This document shows positions 31,174-41,167 of a stretch of 64,000 nt of DNA, piece after piece. The stretch lies in assembly GCF_005844085.1 (NCBI RefSeq), contig NZ_VCDI01000003.1, positions 458,374-522,373 on the forward strand. The letters are read 5' to 3'. The notes under the pieces are model-generated. The model had not been told where the DNA came from. It searched no databases and saw only the letters and a program-made list of their open reading frames with translations. Within the stretch, counting starts at the first letter, position 1; every line of letters begins with the position of its first letter. The position numbers were made by a program, and so were the translations under genes. This DNA is from Lichenicoccus roseus. GTDB taxonomy: Bacteria > Pseudomonadota > Alphaproteobacteria > Acetobacterales > Acetobacteraceae.

Positions 31174-32748
31174 TCAGACCCGGAGCGGCGCCGCGGTGTG
31201 GGTCGCGAGCACGGTGTCGGTCTGCGGGTCGAGCTCGATCAGCTTGACCTCGTAGCCCCACAACTCGGCGAGATGGCGCAGCGAGGCGCGGGCATCCTGC
31301 TCGGCCAGGAGATGGCCCGCGCGGGTGCGATGCTCCAGCCGCAGACAGCGATCGCCCGACAGGTCGAGATCGACGATCTCGATGTCGGCATAGAAGTGGC
31401 TCGGGTCGTAGCTGCGCGCAAGCGCCCGGCGGATTTCGCGGTAGCCAGCCTCGTCATGGATGTCGTCGACCAGCAGATACGGCTTGGAGACGTCGTCGAG
31501 CAGCCGGAACATGCGGAACCGGCGCATCACCGCAGGCGACAGGAACTGCAGGATGAAGCTCTCGTCGCGATATTCCGACCAGGCGTGCTTCAGCGTGCCG
31601 ACGGCGTCATTGTTGCCGGCGATGTCGGGGAACCAGCGCCGGTCCTCGTCGGTGGGATCGGTGCAGACCCTGGCGATGTCGCTCATCATCGCGTAGCCGA
31701 GTGCGTACGGGTTGAAGCTGCCACCGCCGCCCTGGTCGAAGCCGGGCTGGGTGATGACGTTGGTGGTGGAGTGGATCACCTCGAGATAGGCGGCATCGTC
31801 GATGCGGCCCTGCTCGTGCAGGCGGGACATGATCTCGGAATGCACCCAGGTGGCGCACCCCTCGTTCATCATCTTGGCCTGCGGCTGCGGATAGAAATAC
31901 TGTGCGATCAGCCGGACGATACGGATCACCTCCCTCTCCCACGGCGCCAGCTTCGGCGCGTTCTTTTCGAGGAAGTAGAGCAGGTTCTCCTCGGGCAGGC
32001 CGAGCCGGCGGCGACGCTCGCTCTGGGTGTCGGAAGCGGCGACCGTCTTGCCGTTCGGCAGCGTACGCCAGAGATCGTTGAAGCTGCGCTCCTCATGCTC
32101 GCGACGCTCGCGGTCGCGCTGCTGCTCGGCCTTCAGGTCGATCAGCTTGGCCCCGGAATGACGGTGGACGCCCTGGTTCTGCAACGCGTGCGCGGCGTCG
32201 AGGATGCGCTCGACGGCGCGCATGCCGTGGCGTTCCTCGCAGCGCGCGATATAGGACCGGGCGAATTCGAGATAGTCGAGAATTCCGGACGGATCGGTCC
32301 ATTCCCGGAAGATGCGGTTGTTGCGGAAGAAATGGTTATGCCCGAACGCTGCATGGGCAATCACCAGTGCCTGCATGGTGGCGCTGTTCTCCTCCATCAG
32401 ATAGCTGATGCAGGGACTTGAGTTGATCACCACCTCGTAGGCGAGGCCCATCAGGCCACGGCGGTAGGCGTTCTCGTGGCCAACGAAGCGCTTGCCGAAA
32501 GACCAGTGCTTATAGATCAGCGGCATGCCGTGCGAGGTGTAGACGTCGAGCATCTGCTCGGCGGTGATCACCTCGATGCGGTTGGGATAGATCTCGAGCT
32601 TGAGTTCCTCGGCAGCGATGCGCTCGATGGCGTCATAGCTGTTGCGGAGCGTATCGAAGCTCCAGTCTGCACCCTGGTAGAGCAAGCCGCCGCCTGCCTC
32701 GGAGCGCCGCCCGCCGCCGGCGATCGGCAGACCGGGAATGTGGTTCAT
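31174..32748 (-). CDS. SpoVR-family protein
   Basis: A 524-residue protein of the SpoVR/YcgB family, named for spore cortex formation in Bacillus but widespread in non-sporulating bacteria. Typical blocks include DWSFDTL, the acidic and His-rich core around GHNHFFRNN, MMNEGCATWVHSEI and the C-terminal LEHRTRAGHLL. The ATG at 32748 has GGAGG upstream and overlaps the stop of the YeaH gene. It is the third gene of the prkA-yeaH-spoVR unit, a conserved stationary-phase/stress group. Confidence 0.93.
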   Translation of the reverse strand: MNHIPGLPIAGGGRRSEAGGGLLYQGADWSFDTLRNSYDAIERIAAEELKLEIYPNRIEVITAEQMLDVYTSHGMPLIYKHWSFGKRFVGHENAYRRGLMGLAYEVVINSSPCISYLMEENSATMQALVIAHAAFGHNHFFRNNRIFREWTDPSGILDYLEFARSYIARCEERHGMRAVERILDAAHALQNQGVHRHSGAKLIDLKAEQQRDRERREHEERSFNDLWRTLPNGKTVAASDTQSERRRRLGLPEENLLYFLEKNAPKLAPWEREVIRIVRLIAQYFYPQPQAKMMNEGCATWVHSEIMSRLHEQGRIDDAAYLEVIHSTTNVITQPGFDQGGGGSFNPYALGYAMMSDIARVCTDPTDEDRRWFPDIAGNNDAVGTLKHAWSEYRDESFILQFLSPAVMRRFRMFRLLDDVSKPYLLVDDIHDEAGYREIRRALARSYDPSHFYADIEIVDLDLSGDRCLRLEHRTRAGHLLAEQDARASLRHLAELWGYEVKLIELDPQTDTVLATHTAAPLRV

Positions 32749-34037
32749 GGCGATGCCTCCGCGCGTCGGGCGAACAGGTCGCGGAACACCGGAAAGATGT
32801 CCCGCTTCTCCGCGACCTGTCGCATGACCAGCTGATCCATGCTCTCCGCCACGCGCTTGTAGCCGCGCCACAGATCGGTCTCGCCGCGGATGATGGCGCC
32901 GGACCCGACGATCTCGATATAGGCGTAGTACTGCACGATCGGCAGGATGGTCTCCTGCAGCAGCAGGCAGGATTTCGGCGTGTCGGATGCGGAATTGTCG
33001 CCGTCGGACGCCTGCGCCACGTAGATGTTCCAGCCGGACACCGGATAGCGCGCCTTCTGGATCTTGATCATCTCGTGCAGCGCGGACGAGACGATGGTGC
33101 CGCCGGTGCGCGGATCGGTGAAGAACTTCTCCTCGTCGACCTCCTCGGCGGCTTCGGCGTGGCGGATGAACACCACGTCGACCTGCTTGTGCCGACGCTC
33201 GAGGAACACGTGCAGCAGCAGGAAGAACTGCTTGGCGAGGTCCTTCATGCGCTCGGTCATCGAGCCGGAGACATCCATCAGGCAGAACATCACCGCGCGC
33301 GCCGACGGCTTCGGGGTCTGGGTGAAGCGGCGATAGCGCAGGTCGACCGGGTCGACCCAGGGGATGCGGTTCAAGCGGCGCAGCGCCAGCGCCAGTTCCG
33401 CCCGCAGCGCCGTTAGTTCCTCGCCACCCGGCGCCTCGTCCTCGAGGAGCGCGATGCGAGCCTCGAGCTCGCGCACGGTCTCCGTCTTCGGACGGCGCAG
33501 GCCGATCCGCCGCGCCATCGAGTAGCGCATGGTCCGGCCGAGATCGAGTTGCGAAGGCGAGCCTTCGCTGGCGAGGCCCGCACGGGTGCTCGCCATCGTC
33601 TCGGTCGTGGTGATCTCGCGCTTGACAAGATCCGGCAGTTCGAGATCGTCGAAGAACAGATCGAGGAACTCGTCGCGGGTCAATACGAAGCGGAAGCTGT
33701 CCTCGCCGCCGCCGCTCTCGCCTGCCTCCCCTGCCCCGCCGCCACCGCCACCCTTGCCGCCGGGCGGGCGCTGGATGCGGTCGCCGCGCGAGAACACCTT
33801 GTTGCCGGACAGCACGATGTCGCGCGAGCCGCCGGTGAAGACGCGCTGGAAGCTCGGTTCGTGCAGCGCATCCGACGGGATCGAGATCGCGCTTCCCTGG
33901 GCGACCTCGCGCAACTTGCCGGATGCCACGGCATCGCGTGCGGCACGCTGCACCGCATCACGCGCCTTGTTCAGAACCCGCTGACGGTTCTCGAGGTTCT
34001 TGCCGTGCGGGTTTGGCCGACGATCAATGATATCCAC
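32745..34037 (-). CDS. yeaH: YeaH/YhbH family protein (UPF0229, DUF444)
   Basis: A 430-residue protein partnered with PrkA kinases. It has an N-terminal Arg-rich segment, a Gly-rich linker (about 90-112) and a C-terminal von Willebrand-A-like domain with the metal-site motif DVSGSM. It lies between prkA and spoVR, with an ATGA-type overlap to spoVR and 49 nt after prkA. Confidence 0.93.
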   Translation of the reverse strand: MDIIDRRPNPHGKNLENRQRVLNKARDAVQRAARDAVASGKLREVAQGSAISIPSDALHEPSFQRVFTGGSRDIVLSGNKVFSRGDRIQRPPGGKGGGGGGAGEAGESGGGEDSFRFVLTRDEFLDLFFDDLELPDLVKREITTTETMASTRAGLASEGSPSQLDLGRTMRYSMARRIGLRRPKTETVRELEARIALLEDEAPGGEELTALRAELALALRRLNRIPWVDPVDLRYRRFTQTPKPSARAVMFCLMDVSGSMTERMKDLAKQFFLLLHVFLERRHKQVDVVFIRHAEAAEEVDEEKFFTDPRTGGTIVSSALHEMIKIQKARYPVSGWNIYVAQASDGDNSASDTPKSCLLLQETILPIVQYYAYIEIVGSGAIIRGETDLWRGYKRVAESMDQLVMRQVAEKRDIFPVFRDLFARRAEASP

Positions 34038-34086
34038 TTTTCAGCGAGTTCCCGACCTTACCCAGACTTCTTCACGCGACCGGCCA

Positions 34087-36033
34087 TCAGGCCGACTGCT
34101 TCACACGCATGTACCACTCGACGAGGCGCCGGACCTGGCGCTCCGTGTAGCCGCGGGCAATCATCCGCTCGACGAACTGTGCGTGCTTCTTCTCGCTCTC
34201 GCCGTCCTTCTTGGAGCCGAAGCTGATCACCGGCAGCAGGTCCTCGAGCTGGCTGAACATGCGCTTCTCGATGACGTCCCGCACCTTCTCGTAGGAGATC
34301 CAGGACGGGTTGGCGCCGCCATTCTGTGCCCTCGCCCGCAGCGAGAACTTCACCACCTCGTTGCGGAAATCCTTCGGGTTGGCGATGCCGGCCGGCTTCT
34401 CGATCTTGGTGAGCTCGGCATTGAGCAGGTCGCGGCTCATCATCTGGCCGGTATCGGGATCCTTGAAGTCGAGATCCTCGATCCATGCGTCCGCGTAGTC
34501 GAGGTAACGGTCGAAGACGTTCTGGCCGTAGTCGTGGTAGCTCTCGAGATAGGCTTTCTGGATCTCGTTGCCGACGAACTCCGCGTAGCGGCCGGCCAGT
34601 TCGGACTTGAGCGTCGCAAGGTAGGCGGCTTCCACCTCGGCCGAGAACTGCTCGCGGCGCACCGCCTGTTCCAGCACGTACATGAGATGCACCGGGTCGG
34701 CGGCGATCTCGGTCGGATCGTGGTTGAAGGTTCCCGACAGCACCTTGAAGGCGAAGCGGGTCGAGATCCCCTCCATGCCCTCGTCCACGCCGGCGGAGTC
34801 GCGATACTCCTGCATGGTCTTGGCCTTGGGATCGGTCTCGCGGATGTTCTCGCCGTCATACACCCGCATCTTGGCGAACTGCGACGAGTTGGCGTGCGAC
34901 TTGAGGCGGGACAGCACCGCGAACCGGGCGAGCATCTCCAGCGTGTTCGGCGCGCACGGCGCCGCACCGAGCGCCGAGCCGCTGATCAGCTTCTCGTAGA
35001 TGCGGGTTTCCTCGGTGACGCGCAGGCAGTACGGCACCTTGATGACGCAGACGCGGTCGAGGAAGGCCTCGTTGGTGCGGTTGTTGCGGAAGGTCTGCCA
35101 CTCGGCCTCGTTCGAGTGCGCCAGGATCACCCCGGTGAACGGGATCGAGCCGATATTCTCGGTGCCGACATAGTTGCCCTCCTGCGTCGCGGTGAGCAGC
35201 GGATGCAGCATCTTGATCGGCGCCTTGAACATCTCGACGAATTCGAGCAGCCCCTGGTTGGCGCGGTTGAGGCCGCCGGAGAAGCCGTAGGCGTCGGGGT
35301 CGTTCTGGCTGAAGCTTTCGAGCTGCCGGATGTCGACCTTGCCGACCAGTGCGGAGACATCCTGGTTGTTGTCGTCGCCGGGCTCGGTCTTGGCAATGGC
35401 GATCTGGCGCAGCTTGGACGGATGCAGCTTGACCACCCGGAAGCGCGACAGGTCGCCGTCGAACTCCTCGAGGCGTTTCAACGCCCACGGGCTGGCGATG
35501 CCGGTCAGCACCCGGCGCGGAATGCCGTAGCGGCGCTGCAGCCCATCCGCCATGCGGTCGACGTCGAACAGCCCGAGCGGGCTTTCGAACACCGGGCTGA
35601 TCTGGGTGCCGGCCTTCAGCACGTAGATCGGCTCGCGCTCCATCAGCGACTTCAGCCGCTCGCCGAGCGAGGACTTGCCGCCACCGACCGGGCCGAGCAG
35701 GTAGAGAATCTGCTTGCGCTCCTCGAGTCCCTGCGCCGCGTGCCGGAAGAAGCCGACGATGCGCTCGACCGTCTCCTCCATGCCGTGGAAGTCCGAGAAG
35801 GCCGGATAAACCCGGATGGTCCGGTTCATGAAGACGCGGCCGAGGCGGGCGTCGCGCGAGGTGTCGATGGTGGCCGGCTCGCCGATCGCCTTCAGCATGC
35901 GTTCGGCGGCGCTGGCGTAGCAGGACGGATCGTCGGCGCAGAGTTCAAGATACTGCGCCAGGCTCATCTCGGTTTCTCGCCGTTCCTCGCGCATCGAGGT
36001 GGCGAGGGAGAAGACGTCGTCCAGAGGCGCCAT
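34087..36033 (-). CDS. prkA: PrkA AAA+ serine protein kinase
   Basis: A 648-residue protein of the PrkA/YeaG family: AAA+ domain with Walker A GPVGGGKSS at about 114-122, and a C-terminal kinase-like PrkA domain (about 390-648). It responds to starvation and stress in enterobacteria and Bacillus. The ATG at 36033 has GGAGA upstream and gives the usual N-terminus. The frame stays open for 93 codons upstream, but that stretch is unlike the family and is probably leader. Confidence 0.95.
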   Translation of the reverse strand: MAPLDDVFSLATSMREERRETEMSLAQYLELCADDPSCYASAAERMLKAIGEPATIDTSRDARLGRVFMNRTIRVYPAFSDFHGMEETVERIVGFFRHAAQGLEERKQILYLLGPVGGGKSSLGERLKSLMEREPIYVLKAGTQISPVFESPLGLFDVDRMADGLQRRYGIPRRVLTGIASPWALKRLEEFDGDLSRFRVVKLHPSKLRQIAIAKTEPGDDNNQDVSALVGKVDIRQLESFSQNDPDAYGFSGGLNRANQGLLEFVEMFKAPIKMLHPLLTATQEGNYVGTENIGSIPFTGVILAHSNEAEWQTFRNNRTNEAFLDRVCVIKVPYCLRVTEETRIYEKLISGSALGAAPCAPNTLEMLARFAVLSRLKSHANSSQFAKMRVYDGENIRETDPKAKTMQEYRDSAGVDEGMEGISTRFAFKVLSGTFNHDPTEIAADPVHLMYVLEQAVRREQFSAEVEAAYLATLKSELAGRYAEFVGNEIQKAYLESYHDYGQNVFDRYLDYADAWIEDLDFKDPDTGQMMSRDLLNAELTKIEKPAGIANPKDFRNEVVKFSLRARAQNGGANPSWISYEKVRDVIEKRMFSQLEDLLPVISFGSKKDGESEKKHAQFVERMIARGYTERQVRRLVEWYMRVKQSA

Positions 36034-36384
36034 CAGGGGGTCTCCGCAGCTGGGATCAGGGTCGCTTGCAACCGCCTGGCCGGCTCTTGACTCGTTCGGC
36101 AATGAGGACGATTTTCCGGCGCGTCGGCAAAGCGCAGACCTGTCGAATTCTTGAACAGGATGCGTAATTCGTCGTAGCCTTTCGCGCTCCCGTGTTCGAA
36201 AGCGTGAAAAAATCGGGTTGTCTGGCGCCTTGTGATGAGCGGGCTCCTTCGCGATTGCACCGTCAAGACCAAGTGTCGGGACGGCGGCATTTGCGAGGCT
36301 ATCGCTGTGCACAATCCCTATTCAACTAAATTGCACGTTCACTTCTCGTATTCCGTGTCGTCGCCACTTGGCGTGGCTTTGCGA
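36034..36384. other. Leader and upstream region of the prkA operon
   Basis: A 351-nt gap between prkA and the end of the metallo-hydrolase gene, both on the minus strand. It is less GC-rich than the surroundings, with several A/T runs (for example around 36208-36214 and 36318-36332), and should hold the prkA promoter. The best box pair I see on the minus strand is a weak TTGAAT (36320-36325) followed by GATAGC. I found no convincing heat-shock or general-stress sigma motif and no terminator. Confidence 0.4.
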
Positions 36385-37167
36385 TCATAGATGGATCCGC
36401 ATCCCGTCGAAGGCCGGCTCCAGGCCGGGCTGCAAGTTCGATGCCATCCACGCCCAGTCCAGGTCGGTCCCCATGTGGGTCAGGATCGTGCGCCGGATCC
36501 CGAGCTGCCGCGCCCACCGGACGATCAGTTCGGGATGCGCATGCGCCGGATGCGGAGCACGCTGGAAGCAGCCGACCACCCAGGTATCCACTCCCTCCAG
36601 CGAGCGCAGCGCCGACTCGTCGAGTTCCATCACATCGGTGGAGTAGGCGAAGGCGCCGACCCGCAGGCCGATGGTGATGCTGCGGCCGTGTATCTGCTCG
36701 AACAGCACGAACTGCATGCCCTCGATCACGGCCGGCCCGGGTGTCACCGGGTGCGCCTGCAGCACCGGACGGTAGAAGCCGGGCGGCGACCAGGGCCGGA
36801 ACGCATAGGCGAAGCGGCTCTGGATCTCGCCGAGCACCTGCGCGGTGCCGAAGGCCTCCAGTGGCCGGTCCGCGACCCGGTTCAGGCCACGGATGTCGTC
36901 GAGTCCGGCGACATGGTCGGCATGGGCGTGGGTGTAGAACAGCGCGTCGATACGGCCGATGCCGCATGCCAGCAGTTGCTGGCGCATCTCCGGCCCGGTA
37001 TCGACCAGCACGCGCCGTCCGTCGTCACCTTCGATCACGATCGCGGACCGTGTACGACGGTTGCGCGGCTCGGCGGGATCGCAGGCGCCGAAATCGCCGT
37101 GGCCGGTGTCGCCGCCAAGCATCGGGACTCCGGCCGAGCCGCCGCAGCCGAGGATCACCACGCGCAT
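36385..37167 (-). CDS. MBL-fold metal-dependent hydrolase (PhnP-like)
   Basis: A 260-residue metallo-beta-lactamase-fold hydrolase. The metal motif THAHADH (His80, His82, Asp84, His85) is intact, with downstream metal ligands near YSTDVMELDE and LTHMGTD. It resembles PhnP phosphodiesterases that act on cyclic phosphates, and the same protein commonly follows metG-tatD in alphaproteobacteria. It starts 4 nt after the tatD stop. Confidence 0.9.
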   Translation of the reverse strand: MRVVILGCGGSAGVPMLGGDTGHGDFGACDPAEPRNRRTRSAIVIEGDDGRRVLVDTGPEMRQQLLACGIGRIDALFYTHAHADHVAGLDDIRGLNRVADRPLEAFGTAQVLGEIQSRFAYAFRPWSPPGFYRPVLQAHPVTPGPAVIEGMQFVLFEQIHGRSITIGLRVGAFAYSTDVMELDESALRSLEGVDTWVVGCFQRAPHPAHAHPELIVRWARQLGIRRTILTHMGTDLDWAWMASNLQPGLEPAFDGMRIHL

Positions 37168-37171
37168 GAAG

Positions 37172-37963
37172 CTACCGCGCGGCCCGGCTGAACAGCCTGA
37201 AGAAGTTGGCGGTCGTGAGATCGCCAAGTGCGGCCGGCTCCAGATCGCGGACCGAGGCCAGCATCGCCGCCGTGTGCGAGACATGGGCGGGCTCGTTGCG
37301 GCGGCCACGCCAAGGCACCGGGGCAAGATAGGGGGCGTCGGTCTCGACCAGCAGGCGGTCCGCCGGGATGCCTGCGGCGATGTCGCGCAGCGCCTGCGAC
37401 TTCGGGAACGTCAGGATGCCCGAGAAGCTGATCGAGCCGCCGAGCGCAACACCGGCCCGGGCCAGCTCGAGGCCGGAACTGAAGCAGTGCAGCAGGAACG
37501 GGAACGCGCCGCCTTGCTCGTGCTCGTCCCGCAGGATGCCGATCATGTCGTCGTCCGCATCGCGCGCATGGATCACTAGCGGCAGGCCGGTGGCGCGCGC
37601 CGCACGCAGGTGCAGCCGGAAGCTGTCCTGCTGAGCGGGCCGCACCTCGGGAGTGCCGTGGAAGTAGTCGAGCCCCGACTCGCCGATGCCGACCACGCCC
37701 GGCGCCTCTACCAGCCCGGCCAGGACGTCCGGGCCGGGCAGTTCCTCCTCGTGCACATGGTCCGGATGGGTGCCGAGCGTGCACCAGACCGGCAGGTCGG
37801 GCCGGCTGCGCCGCGCCAGCGCGATCTGCCTCGGCGCCTCGGACAGCCGGGTGCCGATGGTCACCATCCCGGTGACGCCGGCGGCCTGCGCGCGGTCGAG
37901 CAGGTCGGGCAGCTCGGCTGCGTCGAAACGGTCGAGGTGGCAGTGCGAATCGATCAGGCTCAT
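37172..37963 (-). CDS. tatD: TatD-family metal-dependent deoxyribonuclease
   Basis: A 263-residue TIM-barrel hydrolase of the TatD family. Metal ligands are His7 and His9 in DSHCHLD, the Glu in GIGESGLDYF, and later His and Asp in VIHARDADDD, LLHCFSS and VETDAPYL. TatD proteins are 3'-5' exonucleases. It lies 13 nt after metG in a housekeeping series. Confidence 0.94.
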   Translation of the reverse strand: MSLIDSHCHLDRFDAAELPDLLDRAQAAGVTGMVTIGTRLSEAPRQIALARRSRPDLPVWCTLGTHPDHVHEEELPGPDVLAGLVEAPGVVGIGESGLDYFHGTPEVRPAQQDSFRLHLRAARATGLPLVIHARDADDDMIGILRDEHEQGGAFPFLLHCFSSGLELARAGVALGGSISFSGILTFPKSQALRDIAAGIPADRLLVETDAPYLAPVPWRGRRNEPAHVSHTAAMLASVRDLEPAALGDLTTANFFRLFSRAAR

Positions 37964-37976
37964 GGGATGTGCAGGC

Positions 37977-39512
37977 TCATGCGGCAGGCTCGACGTGGCG
38001 CGGGAAGATGCCGGCCGGCGGCGGCAGCACCGTGTTCCCAGGCAGGGGCGCCGACAGGTCGCCGAGTTGCCGCAGCCCGGCGGGTACGCCGAGCTGGTTG
38101 AGCATCGACGCCATGCTGGTCGGCATGAAGGGCTGCAGCACGGTGGCGATCACCCGCATGGTGTCGACCAGGACACGCAGCACGGCGCGCATCCGCTCGG
38201 GATCGGTGCGCTTGAGTGCCCACGGTGCCTGGCGGTCGATATAGCCGTTGCCGGCGCGCACCACGCGCCAGGCTTCCTCCAGCGCCTCGTGCAGCGCCTG
38301 CCGCGCGATCTGCTCGCGCATCAGGCCGGGCAAGGCGTCGGCCTGCGCCAGCAGCGTCGTGTCCGACTCCTGTCGCGGCTGCGGCTCCGGCAGCCGGCCC
38401 TCGCAGTTGCGCGCGACCAGCGACAGCGTGCGTTGCGCGAGATTGCCCAGATCGTTGGCCAGCTCGATGTTCATCCGGCCGATCAGCGCGCGGCGGCTGA
38501 AATCCCCGTCGCCGCCGAACGGCACCTCGCGCAGCAGAAAGTAGCGCACCGGATCGACACCGAACTCCGCCGCCAGCGCGCGCGGCTCGACGACGTTGCC
38601 GATCGACTTGCTCATCTTCTCGCCGTCGATGGTCCACCAGCCGTGCGAATAGACCCGCTTCGGCAGCTCGATCCCGGCCGCCATCAGGAAGGCCGGCCAG
38701 AACACCGCATGGAAGCGGACGATCTCCTTGCCGACCAGGTGCAGGTCGGCCGGCCAATGGCGCCAGAGCGGATTGCCGGTGTCGGGATAGCCGAGTGCGG
38801 TGATGTAGTTCACCAGCGCGTCGCACCAGACATACATCACATGCGCCGGATCGCCGGGCACCGGCACGCCCCAGGAGAAGCTGGTGCGGCTGATGGACAG
38901 GTCCTTGAGCCCCTGGCGAACGAAGCTGATCACCTCGTTGCGTCGCGCCGGCGGACCGATGAAGTCGGGGTTCGCCTCGTAGAGCGCGAGCAGCCGGTCC
39001 TGCCACTCCGACAGCCGGAAGAAATAGGACGGCTCGCGCACCCATTCGACCGGGGCACCGCTCGGCGCGGTTCGGCTGCCATCCGGATGAAGCGTCAGCT
39101 CGTCCTCGCCGTAGAAGCTCTCGTCGCGCAGCGCGTACCAGCCCTCGTAGGCGCCGAGATAGATCTGGCCGGCCTCCTGCATCCGCCGCCAGAGTGCCGC
39201 ACAGGCTTCGAGATGGCGCGGCTCGGTGGTGCGGATGAAGTCGTCGTAGGAGATGTGCAGAGCGTCCGCCATCGCGCGGAAATCGGCCGAGACGCGATCG
39301 GCGAACTCCTGCGGCGGCAGGCCGGCGGCAATGGCGGCCTGCTCCACCTTCTGGCCGTGCTCGTCGGTGCCGGTCAGGAAGAACACGTCCCGCCCGTCTA
39401 GCCGGTTCCAGCGCGCCATCACGTCGGCGGCGATCGAGGTATAGGCGTGGCCGATATGCGGCGAGCCGTTCACGTAGTAGATCGGGGTGGTGATCGTATA
39501 GCGTTCGGTCAT
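37977..39512 (-). CDS. metG: Methionyl-tRNA synthetase
   Basis: A 511-residue class I aminoacyl-tRNA synthetase. HIGH is at 19-22 and KMSKS at 299-303. The protein ends after the anticodon-binding helical domain and lacks the C-terminal tRNA-binding/dimerisation domain of longer MetG, which is normal for the alphaproteobacterial form. The start overlaps the holB stop (ATGA). Confidence 0.97.
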   Translation of the reverse strand: MTERYTITTPIYYVNGSPHIGHAYTSIAADVMARWNRLDGRDVFFLTGTDEHGQKVEQAAIAAGLPPQEFADRVSADFRAMADALHISYDDFIRTTEPRHLEACAALWRRMQEAGQIYLGAYEGWYALRDESFYGEDELTLHPDGSRTAPSGAPVEWVREPSYFFRLSEWQDRLLALYEANPDFIGPPARRNEVISFVRQGLKDLSISRTSFSWGVPVPGDPAHVMYVWCDALVNYITALGYPDTGNPLWRHWPADLHLVGKEIVRFHAVFWPAFLMAAGIELPKRVYSHGWWTIDGEKMSKSIGNVVEPRALAAEFGVDPVRYFLLREVPFGGDGDFSRRALIGRMNIELANDLGNLAQRTLSLVARNCEGRLPEPQPRQESDTTLLAQADALPGLMREQIARQALHEALEEAWRVVRAGNGYIDRQAPWALKRTDPERMRAVLRVLVDTMRVIATVLQPFMPTSMASMLNQLGVPAGLRQLGDLSAPLPGNTVLPPPAGIFPRHVEPAA

Positions 39513-40531
39513 GGTCTGCCCAACAGGCCCACTCTGCTCAGAAAGTCCAGGCCGGTCAGCAGCGACTGGCGATGATCCAGGTTCAGGGCCTCGGTCTCGG
39601 CACGCAGCCGGACCAGTTGGCTGCAGGTCTCGGCCCAGAGCTGCGGGTCGCGCAGGATCGGCCGCCGAGGCGCGGTATCGTCCCGATGCTGCATGACCTC
39701 CGAGGCGCGGAGTTTCGCCGATATGGATTCCGACAACAAGTCGATGAAGGTGGAAAAGCCGTTCTCGCGACGCAGCACGCTGTCCACAACCTCGTAGCTC
39801 CAGGCCCCGGACGGACGCGGGCTGGCCTCCAGGACCTCGGTCGCCAGCCGGGACAGCGCCAGCCCGTCATCGGCGGCGAGCAGCACGGCACGGCCCGGGG
39901 CGCCGCGGGCCAGGGTGGCCAGCGCCCTCCGGTCGGCGTCGTCCCGATCGGGCAGCAGATCGGCCAGGGCAGCCAGCATGGTGGCATCATCCAGGGCGGC
40001 CAGGCGCAGGCTCCGGCACCGGCTGCGCAGCGTCGGCAGCACCCGGCCGGGCGCGCTGGCCGTGAGCAGGAACAGCGCCTGCGCCGGCGGCTCCTCGATC
40101 AGCCGCAGCAGCGAGTTGGCGGCGCTGCGGTTGGCCTGGTCGAGGCCGTCGACGATCACCACGCGCCAGCCGCCCATCGCCGCGGTACGGTGCAGGAAGC
40201 TGCCGACGGCGGCGGCATCGTCGATCACGATCTCCTGGCGCAGGCGCTTCTGCCGGTCCTCCGGCCCCCGCGCCCCGGTGGCGGTGCGCTCGACGACCAG
40301 CAGATCCGGATGGGTGCCGGCAGCGATCCGCCGCGACGCCGCTTCGGGATCGTCGCCGGCGAGCACGATCCGCGCCAGCTGGTAGGCCAGCGTCGCCTTG
40401 CCGATCCCGGGTGCGCCGCTGATCAGCCAGGCATGGTGCAGGCGGCCGGCGTTCCAGGCACGCGAGAAGCTGGCCAGGGCAGCCTCGTGGCCATGCAGGT
40501 TGGCAACCTCGCGCGGTGCGGTGCCGCTCAT
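39509..40531 (-). CDS. holB: DNA polymerase III delta' subunit
   Basis: A 340-residue clamp-loader subunit. The N-terminal AAA+ domain has a Walker A GAPGIGKA (39-46), a region matching the delta' sensor VVIVDGLDQ and the SRC motif in LRSRCRSLRL. Together with gamma/tau and delta it loads the sliding clamp. It overlaps tmk upstream and metG downstream (both ATGA), the usual tmk-holB-metG chain. Confidence 0.92.
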   Translation of the reverse strand: MSGTAPREVANLHGHEAALASFSRAWNAGRLHHAWLISGAPGIGKATLAYQLARIVLAGDDPEAASRRIAAGTHPDLLVVERTATGARGPEDRQKRLRQEIVIDDAAAVGSFLHRTAAMGGWRVVIVDGLDQANRSAANSLLRLIEEPPAQALFLLTASAPGRVLPTLRSRCRSLRLAALDDATMLAALADLLPDRDDADRRALATLARGAPGRAVLLAADDGLALSRLATEVLEASPRPSGAWSYEVVDSVLRRENGFSTFIDLLSESISAKLRASEVMQHRDDTAPRRPILRDPQLWAETCSQLVRLRAETEALNLDHRQSLLTGLDFLSRVGLLGRP

Positions 40532-41163
40532 CGGCCCGGCGGGACGGCGGCGAGCACCGCCTCCAGCATGCGCCGGTGGACGGTCTCGACCGCACCGCCC
40601 GCCGGGATCAGGCGACAGCGGACCGGGTGGGCTTTTGCGATGCTGCGGTAGCCGGCGGCGACGCGCTCATGGAATGCATCGTCGAGCGTCTCGTAGCGGT
40701 CGGCATCGCCGCCACGCTGCCGCAGGCGGTGCAGGCCCTCGGCACGGGCCACGTCCAGCACCAGCGTGAGGTGTGGCCGGACATCCAGCAGCGCGTCCAG
40801 CCGGGCGATGAAGGCGAGCACGTCCGGCTCGCCTTGCGCCAGTCCGTAGCCCTGGTAGGCGAGCGTCGAGTCGGCGTAGCGATCGCACAGCACCATCCGC
40901 CCGGCAGCCAGGGCGGGGCGGATGGTGTTGTCGACATGGTCGAAGCGGGCGGCGTAGTGCGCCATCGCCTCGGCGCGGCGGCTGAGACGGTGGTCGCCGG
41001 CCAGCAGGAAGCGTCGCAATGCTTCGGCCCCCGGAGCGCCGCCCGGCTCGCGGGTGCGCAGCACGTCGAAGCCACGCCCGGCGAGCGCATCCGCCAGCAG
41101 GCCGGACTGCGTGGTCTTGCCGGCCCCCTCGCCGCCCTCGATGGTGACGAGCAGGCCGTCCAC
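40528..41163 (-). CDS. tmk: Thymidylate kinase
   Basis: A 211-residue dTMP kinase. The P-loop EGGEGAGKTT lies at 9-18, the DRY motif appears as CDRYADSTLAYQG, and the lid region follows. It makes dTDP for DNA synthesis. It starts 4 nt after the carboxypeptidase gene stop and is coupled to holB. Confidence 0.95.
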   Translation of the reverse strand: MDGLLVTIEGGEGAGKTTQSGLLADALAGRGFDVLRTREPGGAPGAEALRRFLLAGDHRLSRRAEAMAHYAARFDHVDNTIRPALAAGRMVLCDRYADSTLAYQGYGLAQGEPDVLAFIARLDALLDVRPHLTLVLDVARAEGLHRLRQRGGDADRYETLDDAFHERVAAGYRSIAKAHPVRCRLIPAGGAVETVHRRMLEAVLAAVPPGR

Positions 41164-41167
41164 CCGG

